Source: Treponema sp. (lineage in GTDB: Bacteria > Spirochaetota > Spirochaetia > Treponematales > Breznakiellaceae). From it: 10,093 nt of DNA. Each line of letters opens with the position of its first letter. The first letter of the stretch is position 1. The stretch covers positions 1-10,093 of the forward strand of contig WRNF01000025.1 in NCBI GenBank assembly GCA_009776715.1. Direction: 5' to 3'. The notes beneath the pieces are model-generated. The model was given only the letters and a program-made list of their open reading frames with translations. It made no database searches and had not been told where the DNA came from. The translations under genes and the position numbers were made by a program. Below are positions 1 to 5,931 of this stretch, piece after piece.

Positions 1-101
1 AAGAAAAAATTAAAATTCTCAGAGAAATTTTAGAAGACGGAAAATCAATAAGCCAAACAGCGGAAAAGTACGGGCTGCATCCGAAAGGAGTTTCTAAATG
101 A
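1..101 (+). CDS. C-terminal end of a helix-turn-helix protein, IS3 OrfA-like (5' partial, possibly truncated)
   Basis: The frame from base 3 is open from the window edge and gives 32 residues ending in TGA at 99-101. It reads EKIKILREILEDGK, then SISQTAEKYGLHPKGVSK. The second part matches the DNA-binding helix-turn-helix of IS3-family transposase OrfA proteins and related phage regulators (pattern: short helix, DGKSIS, A.KYG.HP). In OrfA proteins HP is normally followed by N.I..W and a basic stretch; here the stop codon falls where that Trp is expected. The protein is therefore either a truncated transposase remnant or a small regulator with an unusual end. The TGA overlaps the start of the next gene (ATGA), which suggests translational coupling. 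Family assignment is from pattern memory only, and the upstream part lies outside the window. Confidence 0.5.
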   Translation, partial: EKIKILREILEDGKSISQTAEKYGLHPKGVSK

Positions 102-493
102 TAATTGAAACCCCGCATGAAAATATTGAATTAACCGAACCGGTTGTTAAACCGGTTGAAATCCCTGAAAAGATGCGCCCTTTTAGCGACAAGTGGGGGA
201 ATATCATAACAAAACCAATAGATGTAATAAGCGAAAATCACGGACCGCATTTTATACAAGTTTCTTTATACGCTGTTAATAATTTATATTTTTATGGGTA
301 TCAATTAAAAATTAAAAAATTGGTTTTTCAAAAAAGGGCAAAAGTTACCGACCGACCGGAAGAAACGGAAAGAGACGCTCGCCGGGCGGCACAGAATGAA
401 TTGTTTGAAATCGTCAACAAACAATCTAAAAAAGCGTTAGATGTGTTTTTAATTTTCGATAAAATATGTTATAATCAACCTGAATTGTTTTAG
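98..493 (+). CDS. Hypothetical phage-associated protein, 131 aa, C-terminal QPELF peptide
   Basis: I cannot name a family. The start is an ATG with a good ribosome site (AAAGGAG at 84-90, 7-base spacing), and it overlaps the preceding gene by ATGA. The N-terminal ~30 residues are Pro/Glu/Val rich and look like a linker (EPVVKPVEIPEK). Residues ~30-80 contain beta-prone hydrophobic stretches around LYFYGYQLKIKKLVF. Residues ~85-125 form a charged, probably helical region (RPEETERDARRAAQNELFEIV). The protein ends in CYNQPELF. The terminal Q-P-E-L-F resembles the QLxLF-type peptide by which many bacterial and phage proteins bind the DNA polymerase sliding clamp, so a role in phage DNA metabolism is possible but is inference. 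The next gene starts 8 bases after the stop, so the two are probably cotranscribed. There is no signal peptide or membrane segment. Confidence 0.7.
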   Translation: MIIETPHENIELTEPVVKPVEIPEKMRPFSDKWGNIITKPIDVISENHGPHFIQVSLYAVNNLYFYGYQLKIKKLVFQKRAKVTDRPEETERDARRAAQNELFEIVNKQSKKALDVFLIFDKICYNQPELF

Positions 494-501
494 GAGGGAA
501 T

Positions 502-1353
502 ATGGCAAGCACTGCCGTTAGATTGGTTATTGACGATCCTGAAAATTTTCATTTACTAACAACTGACATGAAGGAACAGATTATAAAGGGCGGCATTGCA
601 ACAGTCAATGTGCAGGCTGCATTAACCCGAAAAAACGCTGTAAAACAAGTTAAAGATAATTTTACCCTTAGAAACAATTTTACCGCTTCGCAAATTCAAT
701 TTCAGCCAATGGAAAAATCGCGGTTTATCTCCCTGTCCAAAATTCAATCAAAAGTGGGCATAACCGAAAAGGCCGGTTATATGGCAAGGCAGGAAAGCGG
801 GGGGCCCCGTCGCCCGGAAAGCGGAAAAAATTTAGCAATCCCCACTTTTAGGGCGAGGGGCGGGAATAAGGGATCGCCGGTTTTGAAAAACATGCGCTTG
901 AATAAATTAAAAAAAGTAAAAGGCGGGAATTACAGCAAAAACATTGTAGCATATCCGGCAAAACTGGTTGCAAAGGCGGCGGTTGCATTTAAGCATGGTT
1001 TGGTTATGCGCCACAGCGATAAATTTTTCACGGTTTCCAGTTTTCAGGAAAAAGGAGGAAAGGTTTCTTTCAAAATGCAGCAAATATACGGCATGAATTT
1101 TAAAGAGACAACCACGCCGGCCAACCCGTGGCTATTGCCGTCAATGGAAAAAACCAGCAATGGACGCGGAAAATATTTTTATTCAACAGATGAAAAAGCT
1201 GGGGATGTAAGCATATTAAAAATTTATGGCTCGCTTCCAAGAATTATTTCCAATTCGTTAAACCGATCTATGCTTCTTTCATACCACTCGCTTTCGCCCG
1301 GGTATAAATCATTCAGCGGCTTACCAAGTTTTATGGCTTTCAATGCCCTGTAA
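502..1353 (+). CDS. Putative phage minor structural (neck/tail) protein with an aberrant C-terminus
   Basis: The ATG follows AGGAGGG (492-498), which overlaps the upstream stop codon. The protein is basic and 283 residues long. Residues 1-60 are an N-terminal helical part. FTLRNNFT near residues 53-60 is followed by a beta-rich region and YMARQESGG, then a Lys/Arg/Gly-rich middle, and NPWLLPSMEKT near residue 210. From memory this layout (FT.RN.[FY]T, then M..QE.GG, then NPWL.P) occurs in minor structural proteins of tailed phages that are usually placed with neck or tail genes. I cannot confirm the exact family without a search. Residues ~241-283 are encoded opposite the end of the convergent gene at 1224-1448 and are Ser/Leu/Phe rich, unlike the rest. 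The native protein probably ended near residue 235-245, and the present end looks acquired by fusion to foreign sequence. Confidence 0.7.
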   Translation: MASTAVRLVIDDPENFHLLTTDMKEQIIKGGIATVNVQAALTRKNAVKQVKDNFTLRNNFTASQIQFQPMEKSRFISLSKIQSKVGITEKAGYMARQESGGPRRPESGKNLAIPTFRARGGNKGSPVLKNMRLNKLKKVKGGNYSKNIVAYPAKLVAKAAVAFKHGLVMRHSDKFFTVSSFQEKGGKVSFKMQQIYGMNFKETTTPANPWLLPSMEKTSNGRGKYFYSTDEKAGDVSILKIYGSLPRIISNSLNRSMLLSYHSLSPGYKSFSGLPSFMAFNAL

Positions 1354-1448
1354 TCACGCTTGGCAATTTCATCAAGAATCTGGTCCCGTTCCGTTACCAT
1401 CTTGATCCGTTCTTCAGATTCTTCATTGTTAACTAATATATCATCCAT
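1224..1448 (-). CDS. Small acidic protein in tail-fibre-assembly position, 74 aa
   Basis: The ATG at 1448 has AGGAG at 1457-1461 (8-base spacing), overlapping the TAG stop of the fibre gene, so translation is tightly coupled; the gap is 11 bp. The protein is charged and predicted helical: an acidic N-terminus (MDDILVNNEESEE), then TERDQILDEIAKRDYRALKA, LGKPLNDLYPGESEW and a helical end (RFNELEIILGSEP). The last gene after a Mu-like or lambdoid tail fibre commonly encodes a fibre-assembly chaperone. The R-D-x-x-L...R-D-Y-R-A...W pattern loosely recalls the C-terminal region of such proteins (RD.LL...D......W..YR..L). The functional name rests mainly on position. It is the last leftward gene, and its 3' part is overlapped by the convergent plus-strand frame. 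No hairpin plus T-run terminator is seen after its stop. Confidence 0.65.
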   Translation of the reverse strand: MDDILVNNEESEERIKMVTERDQILDEIAKRDYRALKAIKLGKPLNDLYPGESEWYERSIDRFNELEIILGSEP

Positions 1449-1459
1449 ACAATTTTCTC

Positions 1460-3031
1460 CTAAACAATATTAAAACCGCACGACCCGGAACTCCATGCCG
1501 CAATTGCAGTAGCGCTTCCGACTAATGTCGCGCTTGATGTCCCATTGGTAGTATACGCTGCCGCAGAAGGGCCGGAAATTCCGCGTAAATTATTTCCGTG
1601 AAAAGTACTGTAACTTGTAGCTGCGTTATAGTATGCAAATGCGTTTACAGCAGCACTGTTACTAATAATGTTGCTGTTAATGATGTGGTTGTTGCCTCCA
1701 GAACGAATGCCATAACTTGTATTGCTGCCACTGTTGGAGACGGTATTTCCAGTTATGTTGTTATAGCTGCCATAAATAAAAATACCGGTACTTTCACTGC
1801 TGTTGTTGGAGAAGGTGTTTCCGTTTATGCTGTTACAGCTATTATTAATATAAATACCATAACTTGTACCGCCGCTGCTGTTGAAAACGGTATTTCCGGT
1901 TATGCTGTTATTGCTGCCGTTATAATTATAAATGCCATAACTCATATTGCTGCTGATGTTGGATATAGTATTTCCAATTATGCTGTTATTACTGCTGTAA
2001 ATACCAATTCCATAACTTGTAGTGCTGCCGCTGTTGGAGACGGTATTTCCAGTTATGCGGTTACTGTTGCCGTAAATACCAATTCCATGACTCAAATTGC
2101 TATCGCTGCTGTTGGAAACAGTATTCCCAGCTATGCTGTTATTGCTGCCAGAAATATAAAAGCCATAACTTGAACTGCTGTTGCTGTTTGATATAGTATT
2201 TCCAGTTATGCTGTTATAGTTTCCGTAAATATAAATTCCATAACCCGAACTGCCGATGTTAGAGACAGTAATTCCGGCTATGCTGTTTCCGCTGCCAGAA
2301 ATATAAATGCCGTATATAACACTAACTGAAGAATTATTAGTAATTTTTAAACCGGTTAATTTACAACCCGAACCTGTTATGTTTATCAAACCTGTATCCG
2401 ATCCTGTTATATTTACTGTTGCATCAAGAACAGTAGAATCTCCATTCCCTTTGATTGTTACATTGTTTTTATTGACATAAATTGCCCCGGTAATGTTATA
2501 AGTTCCTTCCCTAATGACAATCTTTCCCCCGCTGGAAGGAAGGGCAGTTATGGCTGCGTTTATCTGAGTAGTGTCGTTTGAACCATTGCAAAGGTAATCT
2601 ACATCGCTTAAAGAATGGCCGCCATTGGATGCTCCCACCACTAAAGTAACACATTTCTTTTTCTGAAATACCTGCGCCTCGGTTGCAATTAACGTTCCGT
2701 CATTGGAAGCTGCACCTGTTTTATACGGGACTTTGGGAATGCCGGCAAACACAGGGTTTGAAATATTGGCTTTTTCAGAAAACAGCTTTTTCAAAGCATT
2801 TAATGTGTCAGATGCATATGCATTATCCGGCAAATTATTTACGCCGGCCAAGCTGCCGAAAGCATAAATGAATAATGCCTGCCTAAATCCGTTTATGTCA
2901 TTCATCCAATCAGCTTTATAGGGGGTCCCTTCGTAACCGTCCTCATCCGGCGAATCCACAGCTTTGCCCCCGGGATAATCAGGATCACTGTCATCACGGT
3001 AGTCAGTATAATCTCCGTCAATTTTAATCAT
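1460..3031 (-). CDS. Phage tail fibre, right-handed parallel beta-helix (NosD/PbH1-type) repeats
   Basis: This is a 523-residue host-recognition protein at the distal end of the tail operon. I chose the ATG at 3031, which has GGGAAGGAG at 3038-3046 (6-base spacing) and overlaps the upstream gene by 8 bp. A TTG seven codons earlier has no comparable site. Residues 1-85 are an acidic, Tyr/Asp-rich baseplate-attachment region (DSDPDYPGGK, GTPYKADWMNDI). Residues ~130-200 resemble the start of pectate-lyase-like phage beta-helices (SDVDYLCNGSNDTTQINAAI, then GGKIVIREGTYNI). Residues ~241-463 hold about nine coils of 24-26 residues of the form GIYIYG..NSITGNT[IV]SNSSS.SY. The last ~60 residues are a small Gly/Ser/Ala tip ending CGFNIV. 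No polysaccharide-degrading active site can be assigned. The body is very rich in Asn, Ser and Gly, typical of stacked Asn ladders in such helices. Confidence 0.88.
   Translation of the reverse strand: MIKIDGDYTDYRDDSDPDYPGGKAVDSPDEDGYEGTPYKADWMNDINGFRQALFIYAFGSLAGVNNLPDNAYASDTLNALKKLFSEKANISNPVFAGIPKVPYKTGAASNDGTLIATEAQVFQKKKCVTLVVGASNGGHSLSDVDYLCNGSNDTTQINAAITALPSSGGKIVIREGTYNITGAIYVNKNNVTIKGNGDSTVLDATVNITGSDTGLINITGSGCKLTGLKITNNSSVSVIYGIYISGSGNSIAGITVSNIGSSGYGIYIYGNYNSITGNTISNSNSSSSYGFYISGSNNSIAGNTVSNSSDSNLSHGIGIYGNSNRITGNTVSNSGSTTSYGIGIYSSNNSIIGNTISNISSNMSYGIYNYNGSNNSITGNTVFNSSGGTSYGIYINNSCNSINGNTFSNNSSESTGIFIYGSYNNITGNTVSNSGSNTSYGIRSGGNNHIINSNIISNSAAVNAFAYYNAATSYSTFHGNNLRGISGPSAAAYTTNGTSSATLVGSATAIAAWSSGSCGFNIV
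1643..2311 (-). repeat. About nine imperfect ~75-bp tandem repeats in the tail fibre gene
   Basis: Units of 72-78 bp encode the beta-helix coils. Recognisable blocks recur on the plus strand, for example GTATTTCC(A/G)(G/A)TTATG followed by CTGTTATTGCTGCC-like sequence and AAATACCAT(A)AC-like sequence. Unit length varies only by whole codons, so the frame is kept. The similarity is high enough at DNA level for slippage or recombination to change the number of coils. Confidence 0.8.
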
Positions 3032-3731
3032 ATAATTCTCCTTCCCATTCAATATATAACACAGCCGTAGTATGAACCGGCTTCACTTTTAGAATAATGT
3101 ATTCGATAAAATTTTTCCATTTTCTCTCTATTTTTATTTTTTTAACAAACACAATTTTATTGTTATTATCCCGCTCTGCCTGGCTGCAAACATAAAAACA
3201 ACATTCCCAAAACTCAGGGTTATCAGGAATTGAATACAGGCCGGACACGTCATTCTGTAAAACCATGGGAACAAAACTGCTTTCGCCAACCCTGTAATTG
3301 CACACTGCTTTTTTATTCCCGCACACCATTGATCTTGAATTGCAGGTTGAAAGAATTAACACATTTCCTTCCCTTGGGTTTTTTAAGGGAATATTTTCAA
3401 TAATTTTGATACCGTCATTTATTTTTTTTAACATATCCTCAAGAAATACCGCGCTTTGCCCTCCCCTGTTAATTTTCCATAAAGAATCCAATATATTCCG
3501 CCGTTTTTCCAATTCCGCCTCAGTGAAAAAAATACCGAAAACATTTTCCCATTTTTCGGGAAAACGCGTTGTATCCGGGAATATGTCAAAATAAACCAGT
3601 TCCGCTTCTTGCCGAATTTTTTCCGGTAAAAATGAAAGCCCTTTAATTAATTTTCTTTTATTGTTGTTTACATACAATTCAAATGCTTTTGAACGGGAAA
3701 ACAAATTTTTTATTGCTTCAAAAAATTTCAA
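3024..3731 (-). CDS. Baseplate wedge protein, Mu gp48-like (DUF2313/YmfQ family)
   Basis: This 235-residue protein is predicted to join the baseplate wedge next to the baseplate J protein and connect to the fibre. The family pattern is visible: LSFLPEK near the N-terminus, an acidic helical region with PDTTRFPEKWENVFGI, then EAELEKRRNILDSLW, and a C-terminal domain with FWECCFYVCSQ and an aromatic/basic end where DUF2313 proteins have the Cys-containing ...E..... domain. It follows the gp47-like gene directly, as in Mu. The start is a TTG overlapping the previous TGA (TTGA). No ATG lies near the N-terminus, and a weak GGGGTG is the only ribosome-site-like sequence, so expression probably depends on translational coupling. 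It is longer than I would expect for Mu gp48. It overlaps the fibre gene by 8 bp. Confidence 0.82.
   Translation of the reverse strand: MKFFEAIKNLFSRSKAFELYVNNNKRKLIKGLSFLPEKIRQEAELVYFDIFPDTTRFPEKWENVFGIFFTEAELEKRRNILDSLWKINRGGQSAVFLEDMLKKINDGIKIIENIPLKNPREGNVLILSTCNSRSMVCGNKKAVCNYRVGESSFVPMVLQNDVSGLYSIPDNPEFWECCFYVCSQAERDNNNKIVFVKKIKIERKWKNFIEYIILKVKPVHTTAVLYIEWEGELYD
3038..3046 (-). promoter_or_regulatory. Ribosome binding site deciding the tail fibre start
   Basis: On the minus strand this reads GGGAAGGAG, 6 bases before the ATG at 3029-3031. It lies inside the last codons of the upstream gp48-like gene and selects this ATG over the TTG at 3050-3052. Confidence 0.7.
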
Positions 3732-4951
3732 AACAGCACCCCGTTAATAAAAAGGTTTCCCAGTTTGCATAATTCCCCCATGCCTAAAGTATAGGTATGG
3801 ATAACATCTCCAGATTTACGCATAACAATGCTGTCAAATTCTGCTTTCCGTGTTATTGCAACCTGATCAACCACTGAAGATACATTGTTTTTTGTAACCT
3901 TATCTGTCCTGTTGTTATCATCTGAAAGCCCCCTATTGTACGGTTCCCTTCCTAAAAAATATTCTTCTACAGGTGCCTTAACTAATAGCGAAAAATCCAA
4001 CGCTGAAATCCCAGTTAATCCTTCAACATAAACATCAAAAATTACAACAGAAACCGGCTTGACATTTGAATAGGTTTCATCTCCGGAAGGATCAATTATT
4101 GCCGTTAACGGTTTCCGTGTTGCTTTGCCGGTTTCCGGGCTGTATGTGCAGGCTTTCCCCACTTCGATTAACAGTGCGCCATCAGGTATTCTGTCCGGGT
4201 AGTTTGACGGCAGGCCGGAAACAAAAACTAAAACACCGGAAGGGGAATTAACGTCTTTACATGGATAAATGTTTAAAACACCAGGAACTTCCATTCCCCA
4301 TATTCTATAATCGGCAAGCGCACCGCCCTGCGGCTGCATTCGCCAGCGGTTTACAACCCTAAACCGGTACTCAGACTCTGGTTCATCCTCGGATGCTGCT
4401 TTTACGACGGTTTCAACTAACGCCGTTTTTTTTACATTTCCTAAAGGATTGACAAAGTTAAGCGTTTCCCCCACTTCAAGGTTTCCTGTAGTTCCCGCTT
4501 CAGCGCAAACAACCGCTATTGTTTCCGTTTCATTTTCAAGCGTTTTTGTATTATCAACTAAATAAATTTTTCCTGTAATGCCGCTTTTTAACTGCGTACC
4601 GCTGTATAAGAAACTATTAATTTGCGTAACATCAACTTTTATTTGCCCCTGCCACTGTGTACCACGCCGCGGTTCCCCTGCGCCTATTAAAATACCCCAT
4701 TTAACAAGAGGCCTAATCTTCATTCCCAAAATATTTATTTCATTCCAGTATGCAGTCTCTGGAAATATTTGTAGAAACAGCCAGCCTATCTGTTTATAAA
4801 GGATTATAAACACCCCGGCAAAAACAGCAGCAAGGACTTTTATAAAAGACCTTGGCAAAATCCGAAGCTTGTTGTTAAATTCCTGCTGTAACCCGTTTAT
4901 AATTAAGGTTCGAATTTCTTTAATATTTTTATTGTCATACGGTATTGCCAT
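3728..4951 (-). CDS. Baseplate J family wedge protein, Mu gp47-like
   Basis: This is a 407-residue protein forming the wedge that surrounds the hub in contractile tails (T4 gp6 / P2 J family). I chose the ATG at 4951 (MAIPYDNKNIKEIR), which fits the family's usual short polar N-terminus before the first helix. A TTG 12 codons upstream is open but less likely. The start overlaps the gp46-like gene by 17 bp and has only a G-rich ribosome site. In order: RTLIINGLQQEF helix; LAAVFAGVFIILY, the hydrophobic Ala-rich segment typical of the family; WLFLQIFPETA; then the beta-rich core with GTQWQGQIKVDV, LYSGTQL, and AEAGTTGNLEVGETLNFVNP, which is the classic baseplate J signature (A...G..GN...G..L). 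RFRVVNRWRMQPQGGALADY and WGMEVPGVLNIYP are also characteristic. It appears complete. Confidence 0.92.
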   Translation of the reverse strand: MAIPYDNKNIKEIRTLIINGLQQEFNNKLRILPRSFIKVLAAVFAGVFIILYKQIGWLFLQIFPETAYWNEINILGMKIRPLVKWGILIGAGEPRRGTQWQGQIKVDVTQINSFLYSGTQLKSGITGKIYLVDNTKTLENETETIAVVCAEAGTTGNLEVGETLNFVNPLGNVKKTALVETVVKAASEDEPESEYRFRVVNRWRMQPQGGALADYRIWGMEVPGVLNIYPCKDVNSPSGVLVFVSGLPSNYPDRIPDGALLIEVGKACTYSPETGKATRKPLTAIIDPSGDETYSNVKPVSVVIFDVYVEGLTGISALDFSLLVKAPVEEYFLGREPYNRGLSDDNNRTDKVTKNNVSSVVDQVAITRKAEFDSIVMRKSGDVIHTYTLGMGELCKLGNLFINGVLF

Positions 4952-5402
4952 GTCCGGCCCCCCATAATAAAGAATATGTATTTTCAAATAATTTATTTTT
5001 ATCTTTTAATATTATAACTTTCAAATTAAACCTGTTTTTTTCTGCTGCCTGCCCGTATATAAATATATCATCCGCTATTTTCTCTTTTATAAACCATTGC
5101 AAATCCATAGCCGCAGCCGTTTCCGCTTCCCTGATATTTTTAACAGTCATAGGAAGCCCTGCTGTAATAATTTGAAAACGCGATCTTAATTTTTCGCTTT
5201 CATTAATTCCTTGTATTTTATTTGCCCACCACTCCTTGTTTGATTTAACTTTTCCCGCATCCTCTTTATTGCCGCCAAAAAGGGAAAGATAAACAGCGGT
5301 AGAAAATTGCCTGTCAGAAACACAGAGGCCGTTCTCCACATCTATGTCTCCGCTTTCAACTGTATCGTATAACAGTAAATCTCCTTCAAAATTTTGCAGC
5401 AT
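4935..5402 (-). CDS. Baseplate protein, Mu gp46-like (GP46 family)
   Basis: This is a 155-residue protein corresponding to the small wedge component (T4 gp25-like in role) between spike and baseplate J in Mu-type tails. Evidence: the N-terminus with DLLLYDTVESGDIDVENG, LSLFGG where the family has S.F.., a Trp pair in KEWWANKIQG, a helical middle with ITAGLPMTVKNIREAETAA, and the C-terminal beta strand NRFNLKVIILKDKN, which matches the closing strand of this family. The ATG at 5402 is 1 bp from the stop of the spike gene, with AGGGGAT just upstream. It overlaps the next gene by 17 bp. It is close to the length I would expect and shows no defect. Confidence 0.85.
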   Translation of the reverse strand: MLQNFEGDLLLYDTVESGDIDVENGLCVSDRQFSTAVYLSLFGGNKEDAGKVKSNKEWWANKIQGINESEKLRSRFQIITAGLPMTVKNIREAETAAAMDLQWFIKEKIADDIFIYGQAAEKNRFNLKVIILKDKNKLFENTYSLLWGAGHGNTV

Positions 5403-5403
5403 A

Positions 5404-5931
5404 CTAATCCCCTATAATAACACTGCTGGAACCGCTTGTTATTACACCTTCAAATTCCATGTCCGATGGATTTAATACTCCGACCGCTGGTGTGCCAGAG
5501 CCTCCTGAAACCGATACAATAAAAGTATTGGCAGGTATTTTAATTTTTACCGAATCGCCGTTACGGGCAGCTTTTTCCCCTTCGCCGTTTAATAACAATT
5601 CTTTTCCTTCAACTTCAATTGTTCCGTTACCCAGCATTGAAAGTTTTGATTTTATATTTCCGTTTTCATCACGCGCAAAAAATATTTTCTCCCCCGGTTT
5701 TGCTCCTTGAGTTTCATTGAATATGCCTACAACGGCATATTTTCCAGTGCCGTCAATTTTTAATAAAGCTAATTTGTCATTTTTTATCGGCGGAGAGTCT
5801 TCCCCGGAAGAATTAAACAAAATTCCTTTTTGGTTATACCCCTTACGTGTTTCCGCTATAAGCTCTACGGCTTTTTCTATATGATGGTTTATAACTTTTC
5901 CAATTCTTCCAGCATATTCTTTTATTCCCAT
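5404..5931 (-). CDS. Baseplate central spike protein, Mu gp45-like (baseplate assembly protein V family)
   Basis: This is a 175-residue protein. Its trimer should form the needle that punctures the outer membrane when the sheath contracts. The ATG at 5931 is preceded by GGAGG at 5939-5943 (7-base spacing) and overlaps the hub gene by 10 bp. An N-terminal helix (GKVINHHIEKAVELIAE) leads to an OB-like beta domain (KNDKLALLKIDGTGKYAVVGI, then KPGEKIFFARDENGNI). A short-stranded beta-helical C-terminus follows (NGTIEVEGKELLLNG, then GDSVKIKIPANTFIV, and GVITSGSSSVIIGD at the tip). The only histidines are residues 16-17, so the HxH metal-binding tip known from Mu gp45 and P2 spikes is not seen. 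Placement between hub and gp46-like genes supports the call. Confidence 0.85.
   Translation of the reverse strand: MGIKEYAGRIGKVINHHIEKAVELIAETRKGYNQKGILFNSSGEDSPPIKNDKLALLKIDGTGKYAVVGIFNETQGAKPGEKIFFARDENGNIKSKLSMLGNGTIEVEGKELLLNGEGEKAARNGDSVKIKIPANTFIVSVSGGSGTPAVGVLNPSDMEFEGVITSGSSSVIIGD

Noticed and set aside
12..31. Palindrome TTCTC-A-GAGAA with AT-rich flanks
   Set aside because: It lies inside the coding sequence of the helix-turn-helix fragment, is short, and lacks the strong GC stem of a terminator. Probably chance.
446..475. TATAAT-like -10 box at about 470-475 upstream of the 502 gene
   Set aside because: No acceptable -35 at 16-18 bases and the region is AT-rich coding sequence, so such matches are expected by chance.
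1154..1202. CCAGC...GCTGG inverted repeat near the end of the tail operon as a terminator
   Set aside because: The arms are only 5 bp with a 39-base loop and no following T-run on the minus strand.
1598..2173. Long plus-strand frame (191 codons) antisense to the tail fibre
   Set aside because: It is the complement of the Asn/Ser-rich repeats, giving a Val/Ala/Thr-rich low-complexity product with no ribosome site. The sense frame is a clear beta-helix protein.
1460..3031. Possible diversity-generating retroelement target or invertible fibre cassette
   Set aside because: There is no reverse transcriptase, template repeat, invertase, second fibre end or inverted flanking repeats in the window, and the C-terminus is not a C-type-lectin fold.
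3024..3052. TTG at 3052 as the tail fibre start
   Set aside because: The ATG at 3031 has a near-ideal ribosome site at 6 bases, while the TTG has none.
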